Assembly: GCA_964036275.1 (NCBI GenBank)
Contig: CAXIWQ010000509.1
Coordinates: forward strand, 62,001 to 126,000
From: Litoditis marina
Taxonomy: Eukaryota > Nematoda > Chromadorea > Rhabditida > Rhabditidae
Length of the DNA: 64,000 bases
Direction: 5' to 3'
Shown here: piece by piece, positions 33,836-48,150 of the stretch
How positions within the stretch are numbered: the stretch's first letter is position 1
How the letters are laid out: the number at the start of each line of letters is the position of its first letter
Program-made: the position numbers and the translations under genes
The notes under the pieces: model-generated
Told to the model about the DNA's origin: nothing
The model's input: the letters and a program-made list of their open reading frames with translations, nothing else
Databases searched by the model: none

Positions 33836-36800
33836 TTCTGTAGCTGCACGGCAAAGAGTCAATAACCGCGTTAATTTGTCTTTTGTGGCTGTGCGCCACA
33901 GAATATAAAGTCGTATTAGGTTTTTGTAGCTGGGAGCAACAGACTTGATAGCCGTATAAACTTTTTTTCTGTAGCTGCAAGGCAAAGAGGTAATAACCGC
34001 GTTAATTTGTCTTTTGTGGCTGTGCGCCACAGAATATAAAGTCGTATTAGGTTTTTGTAGCTGGGAGCAACAGATTTGATAGCCGTATGAAATGTTCTCT
34101 GTAACTGCAAGGCAAAGAGTCAATAACCGCGTTCATTTGTATTTTGTGGCTGTGCGCCACAGAATATAAAGTCGTATTATGTTTTTGTAGTTGGAAGCAA
34201 CAGACTTGATAGCCGTATGATTTTTTTTTGTAGCTGCAAGTCAAAATGTCAATAACCGCGTTAATTCGTCTTTGTGGCTGTGCGCCACAGAATATATTGT
34301 CGTATTAGGTTTTTGTAGCTGGGAGCAACAGATTTGATATCCGTATGAAATGTTCTCTGTAACTGCGAGGCAAAGAGTCAATAACCGCGTTAATTCGTCT
34401 TTTGTGGCTGTGCGCCACAGAATATATAGTCGTATTAGGTTTTTGTAGCTGGGAGCAACAGACTTGATAGCCGTATGAACTTTTCTCTGTAGCTGCAAGC
34501 CAACAAGTCGATAACCGCGATAATTTGTATTTTGTGGCTGTGCGCCACAGAATAGATTGTCGTATTAGGTTTTTGTAGCTGGGAGCAACAGATTTGATAG
34601 CCGTATGAACTGTTCTCTGTAGCTGCAAGGCAAAGAGTCGATAACCGCGTCAATTCGTATTTTGTGGCTGTGGGCCACAGAATAGATAGTCGTATCAGGT
34701 TTTTGTAGCTGGGAGCAACATACTTGGTAGCCGTATAACCTTTTTCCTGTAGCTGCACGGCAAAGAGTCAACAACCGCGTTAATTTGTCTTTTGTGGCTG
34801 TGCGCCACAGAATATAAAGTCGTATCAGGTTTTTGTAGCTGGGAGCAACAGACTTGATGGCCGTATGAACTTTTTTCTGTAGCTGCAAGGCAAAGAAGTA
34901 ATAACCGCGTTAATTTGTCTTTTGTGGCTGTGCGCCACAGAATAGATTGTCGTATCAGGTTTTTGTAGCTGGGAGCAACAGACTTGATAGCCGTATGAAC
35001 TTTTCTATGTAGCTGCGAGCCAACAAGTCGATAACCGCGATATTTCGTGTTTTGTGGCTGTGCGCCACAGAATAGATTGTCGTATTAGGTTTTTGTAGCT
35101 GGGAGCAACAGATTTGATAGCCGTATGAACTGTTCTCTGTAGCTGCAAGGCAAAGAGTCGATAACCGCGTTAATTCGTATTTTGTGGCTGTGCGCCACAG
35201 AATAGATAGTCGTATCAGGTTTTTGTAGCTGGGAGCAACATACTTGATAGCCGTATAACCTTTTTCCTGTAGCTGCACGGCAAAGAGTCAATAACCGCGA
35301 TATTTCGTGTTTTGTGGCTGTGCGCCACAGAATAGATTGTCGTATTATGTTTCTGTAGTTGGAAGCAACAGACTTGATAGCCGTATGATTTTTTTTCTGT
35401 AGCTGCAAGTCAAAATGTCAATAACCGCGTTAATTCGTCTTTGTGGCTGTGCGCCACAGAATAGATTGTCGTATCAGGTTTTTGTAGCTGGGAGCAACAG
35501 ACTTGATAGCCGTATGAACTTTTTTCTGTAGCTGCAAGGCAAAGAGGTAATAACCGCGTTAATTTGTCTTTTGTGGCTGTGCGCCACAGGATATAAAGTC
35601 GTATTAGGTTTTTGTAGCCATGAGCAACAGACTTGATAGCCGTATAAACTTTTTTCTGTAGCTGCAAGGCAAAGAGTCGATAACCGCGTTATATCGTATT
35701 TTGTGGCTGTGTGCCACAGAATAGATAGTTGTATTGGGTTTTTCTAGCTGGGAACAACATACTTGATAGCCATATAAACTTTTTTCTGTAGCTGCACGGC
35801 AAAGAGTCAATAACCGCGTTAATTTGTCTTTTGTGGCTGTGCGCCACAGAATATAAAGTCGTATTAGGTTTTTGTAGCTGGGAGCAACAGACTTGATAGC
35901 CGTATAAACTTTTTTTCTGTAGCTGCAAGGCAAAGAGGTAATAACCGCGTTAATTTGTCTTTTGTGGCTGTGCGCCACAGAATATAAAGTCGTATTAGGT
36001 TTTTGTAGCTGGGAGCAACAGATTTGATAGCCGTATGAAATGTTCTTTGTAACTGCAAGGCAAAGAGTCAATAACCGCGTTCATTTGTATTTTGTGGCTG
36101 TGCGCCACAGAATATAAAGTCGTATTATGTTTTTGTAGTTGGAAGCAACAGACTTGATAGCCGTATGATTTTTTTTTTGTAGCTGCAAGTCAAAATGTCA
36201 ATAACCGCGTTAATTCGTCTTTGTGGCTGTGCGCCACAGAATATATTGTCGTATTAGGTTTTTGTAGCTGGGAGCAACAGATTTGATATCCGTATGAAAT
36301 GTTCTCTGTAACTGCGAGGCAAAGAGTCAATAACCGCGTTAATTCGTCTTTTGTGGCTGTGCGCCACAGAATATATAGTCGTATTAGGTTTTTGTAGCTG
36401 GGAGCAACAGACTTGATAGCCGTATGAACTTTTCTCTGTAGCTGCAAGCCAACAAGTCGATAACCGCGATAATTTGTATTTTGTGGCTGTGCGCCACAGA
36501 ATAGATTGTCGTATTAGGTTTTTGTAGCTGGGAGCAACAGATTTGATAGCCGTATGAACTGTTCTCTGTAGCTGCAAGGCAAAGAGTCGATAACCGCGTC
36601 AATTCGTATTTTGTGGCTGTGGGCCACAGAATAGATAGTCGTATCAGGTTTTTGTAGCTGGGAGCAACATACTTGGTAGCCGTATAACCTTTTTCCTGTA
36701 GCTGCACGGCAAAGAGTCAACAACCGCGTTAATTTGTCTTTTGTGGCTGTGCGCCACAGAATATAAAGTCGTATTAGGTTTTTGTAGCTGGGAGCAACAG

Positions 36801-37240
36801 ACTTGATGGCCGTATGAACTTTTTTCTGTAGCTGCAAGGCAAAGAAGTAATAACCGCGTTAATTTGTCTTTTGTGGCTGTGCGACACAGAATAGATTGTC
36901 GTATCAGGTTTTTGTAGCTGGGAGCAACAGACTTGATAGCCGTATGAACTTTTCTCTGTAGCTGCAAGCCAACAAGTCGATAACCGCGATATTTCGTGTT
37001 TTGTGGCTGTGCGCCACAGAATAGATTGTCGTATTAGGTTTTTGTAGCTGGGAGCAACAGATTTGATAGCCGTATGAACTGTTCTCTGTAGCTGCAAGGC
37101 AAAGAGTCGATAACCGCGTTAATTCGTATTTTGTGGCTGTGCGCCACAGAATAGATAGTCGTATCAGGTTTTTGTAGCTGGGAGCAACATACTTGATAGC
37201 CGTATAACCTTTTTCCTGTAGCTGCACGGCAAAGAGTCAA
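33795..37240. repeat. 1.5-kb segment duplicated at 1,949 bp
   Basis: About 33,795-35,290 matches about 35,744-37,240 at a spacing of 1,949 bp. Rare shared variants are GTTCATTTG (34,130 and 36,079), GATATCCGTATG (near 34,335 and 36,284), GTGGGCCAC (34,671 and 36,620) and CAACAACCGCG (34,770 and 36,719). The 450 bp between the copies is different satellite material resembling 42,560-42,760. Confidence 0.85.
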
Positions 37241-40021
37241 TAACCGCGTTAATTTGTCTTTTGTGGCTGTGCGCCACAGAATATAAAGTCGTATTAGGTT
37301 TTTGTAGCTGGGAGCAACAGACTTGATAGCCGTATGATTTTTTTTCTGTAGCTGCAAGGCAAAGAGGTAATAACCGCGTTAATTTGTCTTTTGTGGCTGT
37401 GCGCCACAGAATAGATTGTCGTATCAGGTTTTTGTAGCTGGGAGCAACAGACTTGATAGCCGTATGAACTTTTTTTCTGTAGCTGCAAGGCAAAGAGGTA
37501 ATAACCGCGTTAATTTGTCTTTTGTGGCTGTGTGCCACAGAATAGATAGTTGTATTGGGTTTTTCTAGCTGGGAGCAACATACTTGATAGCCATATAAAC
37601 TTTTTTCTGTAGCTGCACGGCAAAGAGTCAATAACCGCGTTTATTTGTCTTTTGTGGCTGTGCGCCACAGAATATAAAGTCGTATTAGGTTTTTGTAGCT
37701 AGGAGCAACAGACTTGATAGCCGTATAAACTGTTTTTCTGTAGCTGCAAGGCAAAGAGGTAATAACCGCGTTAATTTGTCTTTTGTGGCTGTGCGCCACA
37801 GAATATAAAGTCGTATTAGGTTTTTGTAGCTGGGAGCAACAGATTTGATAGCCGTATGAAATGTTCTCTGTAACTGCAAGGCAAAGAGTCAATAACCGCG
37901 TTAATTTGTATTTTGTGGCTGTGCGCCACAGAATATAAAGTCGTATTATGTTTTTGTAGTTGGAAGCAACAGACTTGATAGCCGTATGATTTTTTTTCTG
38001 TAGCTGCAAGTCAAAATGTCAATAACCGCGTTAATTCGTCTTTGTGGCTGTGCGCCACAGAATAGATTGTCGTATCAGGTTTTTGTAGCTGGGAGCAACA
38101 GACTTGATAGCCGTATGAACTTTTTTCTGTAGCTGCAAGGCAAAGAGGTAATAACCGCGTTAATTTGTCTTTTGTGGCTGTGCGCCACAGGATATAAAGT
38201 CGTATTAGGTTTTTGTAGCCATGAGCAACAGACTTGATAGCCGTATAAACTTTTTTCTGTAGCTGCAAGGCAAAGAGTCGATAACCGCGTTATATCGTAT
38301 TTTGTGGCTGTGTGCCACAGAATAGATAGCTGTATTGGGTTTTTCTAGCTGGGAACAACATACTTGATAGCCATATAAACTTTGTTCTGTAGCTGCACGG
38401 CAAAGAGGTAATAACCGCGTTAATTTGTCTTTTGTGGCTGTGCGCCACAGAATATAAAGTCGTATTAGGTTTTTGTAGCTGGGAGCAACAGATTTGATAG
38501 CCGTATGAAATGTTCTCTGTAACTGCAAGGCAAAGAGTCAATAACCGCGTTAATTTGTATTTTGTGGCTGTGCGCCACAGAATATAAAGTCGTATTATGT
38601 TTTTGTAGTTGGAAGCAACAGACTTGATAGCCGTATGATTTTTTTTCTGTAGCTGCAAGTCAAAATGTCAATAACCGCGTTAATTCGTCTTTGTGGCTGT
38701 GCGCCACAGAATAGATTGTCGTATCAGGTTTTTGTAGCTGGGAGCAACAGACTTGATAGCCGTATGAACTTTTTTCTGTAGCTGCAAGGCAAAGAGGTAA
38801 TAACCGCGTTAATTTGTCTTTTGTGGCTGTGCGCCACAGGATATAAAGTCGTATTAGGTTTTTGTAGCCATGAGCAACAGACTTGATAGCCGTATAAACT
38901 TTTTTCTGTAGCTGCAAGGCAAAGAGTCGATAACCGCGTTATATCGTATTTTGTGGCTGTGTGCCACAGAATAGATAGTTGTATTGGGTTTTTCTAGCTG
39001 GGAACAACATACTTGATAGCCATATAAACTTTTTTCTGTAGCTGCAAGGGCAAAGAGTCAATAACCGCGTTAATTTGTCTTTTGGGGCTGTGCGCCACAG
39101 AATATAAAGTCGTATTAGGTTTTTGTAGCTGGGAGCAACAGACTTGATAGCCGTATAAACTTTTTTTCTGTAGCTGCAAGGCAAAGAGGTAATAACCGCG
39201 TTAATTTGTCTTTTGTGGCTGTGCGCCACAGAATATAAAGTCGTATTAGGTTTTTGTAGCTGGGAGCAACAGACTTGATAGCCGTATGAACTTTTTTCTG
39301 TAGCTGCAAGGCAAAGAGTCGATAACCGCGTTATATCGTATTTTGTGGCTGTGTGCCACAGAATAGATAGTTGTATTGGGTTTTTCTAGCTGGGAGCAAC
39401 ATACTTGATAGCCATATAAACTTTTTTCTGTAGCTGCACGGCAAAGAGTCAATAACCGCGTTAATTTGTCTTTTGTGGCTGTGCGCCACAGAATAGATTG
39501 TCGTATCAGGTTTTTGTAGCTGGGAGCAACAGACTTGATAGCCGTATGAACTTTTTTCTGTAGCTGCAAGGCAAAGAGGTAATAACCGCGTTAATTTGTC
39601 TTTTGTGGCTGTGCTCCACAGGATATTAAGTCGTATTAGGTTTTTGTAGCCATGAGCAACAGACTTGATAGCCGTATAAACTTTTTTCTGTAGCTGCAAG
39701 GCAAAGAGTCGATAACCGCGTTGTATCGTATTTTGTGGCTGTGTGCCACAGAATAGATAGTTGTATTGGGTTTTTCTAGCTGGGAGCAACATACTTGATA
39801 GCCATATAAACTTTTTTCTGTAGCTGCACGGCAAAGAGTCAATAACCGCGTTAATTTGTCTTTTGTGGCTGTGCGCCACAGAATATAAAGTCGTATTAGG
39901 TTTTTGTAGCTGGGAGCAACAGACTTGATAGCCGTATAAACTTTTTTTCTGTAGCTGCAAGGCAAAGAGGTAATAACCGCGTTAATTTGTCTTTTGTGGC
40001 TGTGCGCCACAGAATATAAAG
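37241..40021. repeat. Mosaic block with CpG-decayed monomers
   Basis: CpG-decayed monomers lie at 37,531, 38,311, 38,961, 39,351 and 39,741, spaced by multiples of about 130 bp. Segments repeat at about 650 bp (38,011 and 38,660). One base is inserted near 39,049 (CAAGGGCAAAG). GTGCTCCACAGG near 39,611 and GCGTTGTATCG near 39,717 are rare variants shared with the block around 59.5 kb. Confidence 0.65.
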
Positions 40022-42405
40022 TCGTATTAGGTTTTTGTAGCTGGGAGCAACAGATTTGATAGCCGTATGAAATGTTCTCTGTAACTGCAAGGCAAAGAGT
40101 CAATAACCGCGTTAATTTGTATTTTGTGGCTGTGCGCCACAGAATATAAAGTCGTATTATGTTTTTGTAGTTGGAAGCAACAGACTTGATAGCCGTATGA
40201 TTTTTTTTTTGTAGCTGCAAGTCCAAATGTCAATAACCGCGTTAATTCGTCTTTGTGGCTGTGCGCCACAGAATAGATTGTCGTATCAGGTTTTTGTAGC
40301 TGGGAGCAACAGACTTGATAGCCGTATGAACTTTTTTCTGTAGCTGCAAGGCAAAGAGGTAATAACCGCGTTAATTTGTCTTTTGTGGCTGTGCGCCACA
40401 GGATATAAAGTCGTATTAGGTTTTTGTAGCCATGAGCAACAGACTTAATATCCGTATAAACTTTTTTCTGTAGCTGCAAGGCAAAGAGTCGATAACCGCG
40501 TTATATAGTATTTTGTGGCTGTGTGCCACAGAATAGATAGTTGTATTGGGTTTTTCTAGCTGGGAACAACATACTTGATAGCCATATAAACTTTTTTCTG
40601 TAGCTGCACGGCAAAGAGTCAATAACCGCTTAATTTGTCTTTTGTGGCTGTGCGCCACAGAATATAAAGTCGTATTAGGTTTTTGTAGCTGGGAGCAACA
40701 GACTTGATAGCCGTATAAACTTTTTTTCTGTAGCTGCAAGGCAAAGAGGTAATAACCGCGTTAATTTGTCTTTTGTGGCTGTGCGCCACAGAATATAAAG
40801 TCGTATTAGGTTTTTGTAGCTGAGAGCAACAGATTTGATAGCCGTATGAAATGTTCTCTGTAACTGCAAGGCAAAGAGTCAATGACCGCGTTAATTTGTA
40901 TTTTTTGGCTGTGCGCCACAGAATATAAAGTCGTATTATGTTTTTGTAGTTGGAAGCAACAGACTTGATAGCCGTATGATTTTTTTTTGTGGCTGCAAGT
41001 CAAAATGTCAATAACCGCGTTAATTCGTCTTTTGTGGCTGTGCGCCACAGAATATATAGTCGTATTAGGTTTTTGTAGCTGGGAGCAACAGACTTGATAG
41101 CCGTATGAACTTTTCTCGGTAGCTGCAAGCCAACAAGTCGATAACCGCGATAATTTGTATTTTGTGGCTGTGCGCCACAGAATAGATTGTCGTATTAGGT
41201 TTTTGTAGCTGGGAGCAACAGATTTGATAGCCGTATGAAATGTTCTCTGTAACTGCAAGGCAAAGAGTCAATAACCGCGTTAATTTGTATTTTGTGGCTG
41301 TGCGCCACAGAATATAAAGTCGTATTATGTTTTTGTAGTTGGAAGCAACAGACTTGATAGCCGTATGATTTTTTTTTTGTAGCTGCAAGTCCAAATGTCA
41401 ATAACCGCGTTAATTCGTCTTTGTGGCTGTGCGCCACAGAATAGATTGTCGTATCAGGTTTTTGTAGCTGGGAGCAACAGACTTGATAGCCGTATGAACT
41501 TTTTTCTGTAGCTGCAAGGCAAAGAGGTAATAACCGCGTTAATTTGTCTTTTGTGGCTGTGCGCCACAGGATATAAAGTCGTATTAGGTTTTTGTAGCCA
41601 TGAGCAACAGACTTAATATCCGTATAAACTTTTTTCTGTAGCTGCAAGGCAAAGAGTCGATAACCGCGTTATATAGTATTTTGTGGCTGTGTGCCACAGA
41701 ATAGATAGTTGTATTGGGTTTTTCTAGCTGGGAACAACATACTTGATAGCCATATAAACTTTTTTCTGTAGCTGCACGGCAAAGAGTCAATAACCGCTTA
41801 ATTTGTCTTTTGTGGCTGTGCGCCACAGAATATAAAGTCGTATTAGGTTTTTGTAGCTGGGAGCAACAGACTTGATAGCCGTATAAACTTTTTTTCTGTA
41901 GCTGCAAGGCAAAGAGGTAATAACCGCGTTAATTTGTCTTTTGTGGCTGTGCGCCACAGAATATAAAGTCGTATTAGGTTTTTGTAGCTGGGAGCAACAG
42001 ATTTGATAGCCGTATGAAATGTTCTCTGTAACTGCAAGGCAAAGAGTCAATGACCGCGTTAATTTGTATTTTTTGGCTGTGCGCCACAGAATATAAAGTC
42101 GTATTATGTTTTTGTAGTTGGAAGCAACAGACTTGATAGCCGTATGATTTTTTTTTGTGGCTGCAAGTCAAAATGTCAATAACCGCGTTAATTCGTCTTT
42201 TGTGGCTGTGCGCCACAGAATATATAGTCGTATTAGGTTTTTGTAGCTGGGAGCAACAGACTTGATAGCCGTATGAACTTTTCTCGGTAGCTGCAAGCCA
42301 ACAAGTCGATAACCGCGATAATTTGTATTTTGTGGCTGTGCGCCACAGAATAGATTGTCGTATTAGGTTTTTGTAGCTGGGAGCAACAGATTTGATAGCC
42401 GTATG
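40022..42405. repeat. 1,168-bp tandem duplication
   Basis: About 40,022-41,189 is repeated directly as 41,190-42,357, with the match running on to about 42,405. Shared rare variants are CTTAATATCCG (40,445 and 41,613), TTATATAGTATT, a one-base loss giving ACCGCTTAATT (40,625 and 41,793), CAATGACCGCG and ATTTTTTGGCTG. A GTAGCTGAGAGC core near 40,817 is present only in the first copy. Confidence 0.88.
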
Positions 42406-45100
42406 AACTTTTTTCTGTAGCTGCAAGGCAAAGAGGTAATAACCGCGTTAATTTGTCTTTTGTGGCTGTGCGCCACAGAATAGATTGTCGTATCAGGTTT
42501 TTGTAGCTGGGAGCAACAGACTTGATAGCCGTATGAACTTTTCTCTGTAGCTGCAAGCCAACAAGTCGATAACCGCGATATTTCGTGTTTTGTGGCTGTG
42601 CGCCACAGAATAGATTGTCGTATTATGTTTCTGTAGTTGGAAGCAACAGACTTGATAGCCGTATGATTTTTTTTGTAGCTGCAAGTCAAAATGTCAATAA
42701 CCGCGTTAATTCGTCTTTGTGGCTGTGCGCCACAGAATAGATTGTCGTATCAGGTTTTTGTAGATGGGAGCAACAGACTTGATAGCCGTATGAACTGTTC
42801 TCTGTAGCTGCAAGAAAAAGAGTCGATAACCGCGTTAATTCGTATTTTGTGGCTGTGCGCCACAGAATAGATAGTCGTATTAGGTTTTTTTAGCTGGGAG
42901 CAACATACTTGATAGCCGTATAACCTTTTTCCTGTAGCTGCACGGCAAAGAGGTAATAACCGCGTTAACTTGTCTTTTGTGGCTGTGCGCCACAGAATAT
43001 AAAGTCGTATTAGGTTTTCGTAGCTGGGAGCAACAGACTTGATAGCCGTATGAACTGTTCTCTGTAGCTGCAAGGCAAAGAGTCGATAACCGCGTTAATT
43101 CGTATTTTGTGGCTGTGCGCCACAGAATAGATAGTCGTATTAGGTTTTTTTAGCTGGGAGCAACATACTCGATAGCCGTATAACCTTTTTCCTGTAGCTG
43201 CAAGGCAAAGAGTCGATAACCGCGTTAATTCGTATTTTGTGGCTGTGCGCCACAGAATAGATAGTCGTATTAGGTTTTTTTAGCTGGGAGCAACATACTT
43301 GATAGCCGTATAACCTTTTTCCTGTAGCTGCACGGCAAAGAGGTAATAACCGCGTTAATTTGTCTTTTGTGGCTGTGCGCCACAGAATATAAAGTCGTAT
43401 TAGGTTTTCGTAGCTGGGAGCAACAGACTTGATAGCCGTATGAAATGTTCTCTGTAACTGCAAGGCAAAGAGTCAATAACCGCGTTAATTTGTATTTTGT
43501 GGCTGTGCGCCACAGAATATAAAGTCGTATTATGTTTTTGTAGTTGGAAGCAACAGACTTGATGGCCGTATGATTTTTTTTTGTAGCTGCAAGTCAAAAT
43601 GTCAATAACCGCGTTAATTCGTCTTTGTGGCTGTGCGCCACAGAATAGATTGTCGTATCAGGTTTTTGTAGCTGGGAGCAACAGACTTGATAGCCGTATG
43701 AACTTTTTTCTGTAGCTGCAAGGCAAAGAGGTAATAACCGCGTTAATTTGTCTTTTGTGGCTGTGCGCCACAGGATATAAAGTCGTATTAGGTTTTTGTA
43801 GCCATGAGCAACAGACTTGATAGCCGTATAAACTTTTTTCTGTAGCTGCAAGGCAAAGAGTCGATAACCGCGTTATATCGTATTTTGTGGCTGTGTGCCA
43901 CAGAATAGATAGTTGTATTGGGTTTTTCTAGCTGGGAACAACATACTTGATAGCCATATAAACTTTTTTCTGTAGCTGCACGGCAAAGAGTCAATAACCG
44001 CGTTAATTTGTCTTTTGTGGCTGTGCGCCACAGAATATAAAGTCGTATTAGGTTTTTGTAGCTGGGAGCAACAGACTTGATAGCCGTATAAACTTTTTTT
44101 CTGTAGCTGCAAGGCAAAGAGGTAATAACCGCGTTAATTTGTCTTTTGTGGCTGTGCGCCACAGAATATAAAGTCGTATTAGGTTTTTGTAGCTGGGAGC
44201 AACAGACTTGATAGCCGTATGAACTTTTTTCTGTAGCTGCAAGGCAAAGAGTCGATAACCGCGTTATATCGTATTTTGTGGCTGTGTGCCACAGATCAGA
44301 TAGTTGTATTGGGTTTTTCTAGCTGGGAGCAACATACTTGATAGCCATATAAACTTTTTTCTGTAGCTGCACGGCAAAGAGTCAATAACCGCGTTAATTT
44401 GTCTTTTGTGGCTGTGCGCCACAGAATAGATTGTCGTATCAGGTTTTTGTAGCTGGGAGCAACAGACTTGATAGCCGTATGAACTTTTTTCTGTAGCTGC
44501 AAGGCAAAGAAATAATAACCGCGTTAATTTGTCTTTTGTGGCTGTGCGCCACAGGATATAAAGTCGTATTAGGTTTTTGTAGCCATGAGCAACAGACTTG
44601 ATAGCCGTATAAACTTTTTTCTGTAGCTGCAAGGCAAAGAGTCGATAACCGCGTTATATCGTATTTTGTGGCTGTGTGCCACAGAATAGATAGTTGTATT
44701 GGGTTTTTCTAGCTGGGAGCAACATACTTGATAGCCATATAAACTTTTTTCTGTAGCTGCACGGCAAAGAGTCAATAACCGCGTTAATTTGTCTTTTGTG
44801 GCTGTGCGCCACAGAATATAAAGTCGTATTAGGTTTTTGTAGCTGGGAGCAACAGACTTGATAGCCGTATAAACTTTTTTCTGTAGCTGCAAGGCAAAGA
44901 GGTAATAACCGCGTTAATTTGTCTTTTGTGGCTGTGCGCCACAGAATATAAAGTCGTATTAGGTTTTTGTAGCTGGGAGCAACAGATTTGATAGCCGTAT
45001 GAAATGTTCTCTGTAACTGCAAGGCAAAGAGTCAATAACCGCGTTAATTTGTATTTTGTGGCTGTGCGCCACAGAATATAAAGTCGTATTATGTTTTTGT
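42406..45100. repeat. Mosaic block with a 390-bp repeat
   Basis: The GGTTTTTTTAGCTGGG variant occurs at about 42,893, 43,142 and 43,272. Three monomers repeat at 390 bp (42,750 and 43,140), and the 130 bp before 43,200 and after it are near copies. TTTTCGTAGC monomers reappear here for the first time since about 10 kb. One monomer has ACAGATCAGATAG (44,291-44,303), a local rearrangement I saw nowhere else. Confidence 0.65.
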
Positions 45101-48100
45101 AGTTGGAAGCAACAGACTTGATAGCCGTATGATTTTTTTTTGTAGCTGCAAGTCAAAATGTCAATAACCGCGTTAATTCGTCTTTGTGGCTGTGCGCCAC
45201 AGAATAGATTGTCGTATCAGGTTTTTGTAGCTGGGAGCAACAGACTTGATAAGCCGTATGAACTTTTTTCTGTAGCTGCAAGGCAAAGAGGTAATAACCG
45301 CGTTAATTTGTCTTTTGTGGCTGTGCGCCACAGGATATAAAGTCGTATTAGGTTTTTGTAGCCATGAGCAACAGACTTGATAGCCGTATAAACTTTTTTC
45401 TGTAGCTGCAAGGCAAAGAGTTGATAACCGCGTTATATCGTATTTTGTGGCTGTGTGCCACAGAATAGATAGTTGTATTGGGTTTTTCTAGCTGGGAACA
45501 ACATACTTGATAGCCATATAAATTTTTTTCTGTAGCTGCACGGCAAAGAGTCAATAACCGCGTTAATTTGTTTTTTTGTGGCTGTGCGCCACAGAATATA
45601 AAGTCGTATTAGGTTTTTGTAGCTGGGAGCAACAGACTTGATAGCCGTATAAACTTTTTTTTCTGTAGCTGCAAGGCAAAGAGGTAATAACCGCGTTAAT
45701 TTGTCTTTTGTGGCTGTGCGCCACAGAATATAAAGTCGTATTAGGTTTTTGTAGCTGGGAGCAACAGATTTGATAGCCGTATGAAATGTTCTCTGTAACT
45801 GCAAGGCAAAGAGTCAATAACCGCGTTAATTTGTATTTTGTGGCTGTGCGCCACATAATATAAAGTCGTATTATGTTTTTGTAGTTGGAAGCAACAGACT
45901 TGATAGCCGTATGATTTTTTTTTTGTAGCTGCAAGTCAAAATGTCAATAACCGCGTTAATTCGTCTTTGTGGCTGTGCGCCACAGAATAGATTGTCGTAT
46001 TAGGTTTTTTGTAGCTGGGAGCAATAGATTTGATAGCCGTATGAAATGTTCTCTGTAACTGCGAGGCAAAGAGTCAATAACCGCGTTAATTTGTATTTTG
46101 TGGCTGTGCGCCACAGAATATAAAGTCGTATTATGTTTTTGTAGTTGGAAGCAACAGACTTGATAGCCGTATGATTTTTTTTTTGTAGCTGCAAGTCAAA
46201 ATGTCAATAACCGCGTTAATTCGTCTTTGTGGCTGTGCGCCACAGAATAGATTGTCGTATCAGGTTTTTGTAGCTGGGAGCAACAGACTTGATAGCCGTA
46301 TGAACTTTTTTCTGTAGCTGCAAGGCAAAGAGGTAATAACCGCGTTAATTTGTCTTTTGTGGCTGTGCGCCACAGGATATAAAGTCGTATTAGGTTTTTT
46401 GTAGCCATGAGCAACAGACTTGATAGCCGTATAAACTTTTTTCTGTAGCTGCAAGGCAAAGAGTTGATAACCGCGTTATATCGTATTTTGTGGCTGTGTG
46501 CCACAGAATAGATAGTTGTATTGGGTTTTTTCTAGCTGGAACAACATACTTGATAGCCATATAAATTTTTTTCTGTAGCTGCACGGCAAAGAGTCAATAA
46601 CCGCGTTAATTTGTTTTTTGTGGCTGTGCGCCACAGAATATAAAGTCGTATTAGGTTTTTGTAGCTGGGAGCAACAGACTTGATAGCCGTATAAACTTTT
46701 TTTCTGTAGCTGCAAGGCAAAGAGGTAATAACCGCGTTAATTTGTCTTTTGTGGCTGTGCGCCACAGAATATAAAGTCGTATTAGGTTTTTGTAGCTGGG
46801 AGCAACAGATTTGATAGCCGTATGAAATGTTCTCTGTAACTGCAAGGCAAAGAGTCAATAACCGCGTTAATTTGTATTTTGTGGCTGTGCGCCACATAAT
46901 ATAAAGTCGTATTATGTTTTTGTAGTTGGAAGCAACAGACTTGATAGCCGTATGATTTTTTTTTTGTAGCTGCAAGTCAAAATGTCAATAACCGCGTTAA
47001 TTCGTCTTTGTGGCTGTGCGCCACAGAATAGATTGTCGTATTAGGTTTTTGTAGCTGGGAGCAATAGATTTGATAGCCGTATGAAATGTTCTCTGTAACT
47101 GCGAGGCAAAGAGTCAATAACCGCGTTAATTTGTATTTTGTGGCTGTGCGCCACAGAATATAAAGTCGTATTATGTTTTTGTAGTTGGAAGCAACAGACT
47201 TGATAGCCGTATGATTTTTTTTTGTAGCTGCAAGTCAAAATGTCAATAACCGCGTTAATTCGTCTTTGTGGCTGTGCGCCACAGAATAGATTGTCGTATC
47301 AGGTTTTTGTAGCTGGGAGCAACAGACTTGATAGCCGTATGAACTTTTTTCTGTAGCTGCAAGGCAAAGAGGTAATAACCGCGTTAATTTGTCTTTTGTG
47401 GCTGTGCGCCACAGGATATAAAGTCGTATTAGGTTTTTTGTAGCCATGAGCAACAGACTTGATAGCCGTATAAACTTTTTTCTGTAGCTGCAAGGCAAAG
47501 AGTTGATAACCGCGTTATATCGTATTTTGTGGCTGTGTGCCACAGAATAGATAGTTGTATTGGGTTTTTCTAGCTGGGGAACAACATACTTGATAGCCAT
47601 ATAAATTTTTTTTCTGTAGCTGCACGGCAAAGAGTCAATAACCGCGTTAATTTGTTTTTTTGTGGCTGTGCGCCACAGAATATAAAGTCGTATTAGGTTT
47701 TTGTAGCTGGGAGCAACAGACTTGATAGCCGTATAAACTTTTTTTCTGTAGCTGCAAGGCAAAGAGGTAATAACCGCGTTAATTTGTCTTTTGTGGCTGT
47801 GCGCCACAGAATATAAAGTCGTATTAGGTTTTTGTAGCTGGGAGCAACAGATTTGATAGCCGTATGAAATGTTCTCTGTAACTGCAAGGCAAAGAGTCAA
47901 TAACCGCGTTAATTTGTATTTTGTGGCTGTGCGCCACATAATATAAAGTCGTATTATGTTTTTGTAGTTGGAAGCAACAGACTTGATAGCCGTATGATTT
48001 TTTTTTGTAGCTGCAAGTCAAAATGTCAATAACCGCGTTAATTCGTCTTTGTGGCTGTGCGCCACAGAATAGATTGTCGTATTAGGTTTTTTGTAGCTGG

Positions 48101-48150
48101 GAGCAATAGATTTGATAGCCGTATGAAATGTTCTCTGTAACTGCGAGGCA
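45100..48150. repeat. 1,041-bp unit in three copies
   Basis: Three markers each occur three times about 1,041 bp apart: GAGTTGATAACC (TTGAT at 45,421, 46,464 and 47,503), CCACATAATA (45,851, 46,892 and 47,933) and GCAATAGATT (46,021, 47,061 and 48,103). The unit is eight monomers. Copies differ mainly by single-base changes in T and G runs. Confidence 0.85.

Noticed and set aside
44291..44303. Insertion site of a small element at ACAGATCAGATAG
   Set aside because: The change is only one or two bases compared with ACAGAATAGATAG. There is no inserted sequence and no target-site duplication.
45158..45340. Plus-strand ATG frame of 60 codons, the only one of that size on this strand
   Set aside because: It exists only because one extra A (GATAAGCC near 45,251) removes the usual in-frame stop of the repeat. 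That indel lies at the edge of the region rich in doubtful one-base indels.
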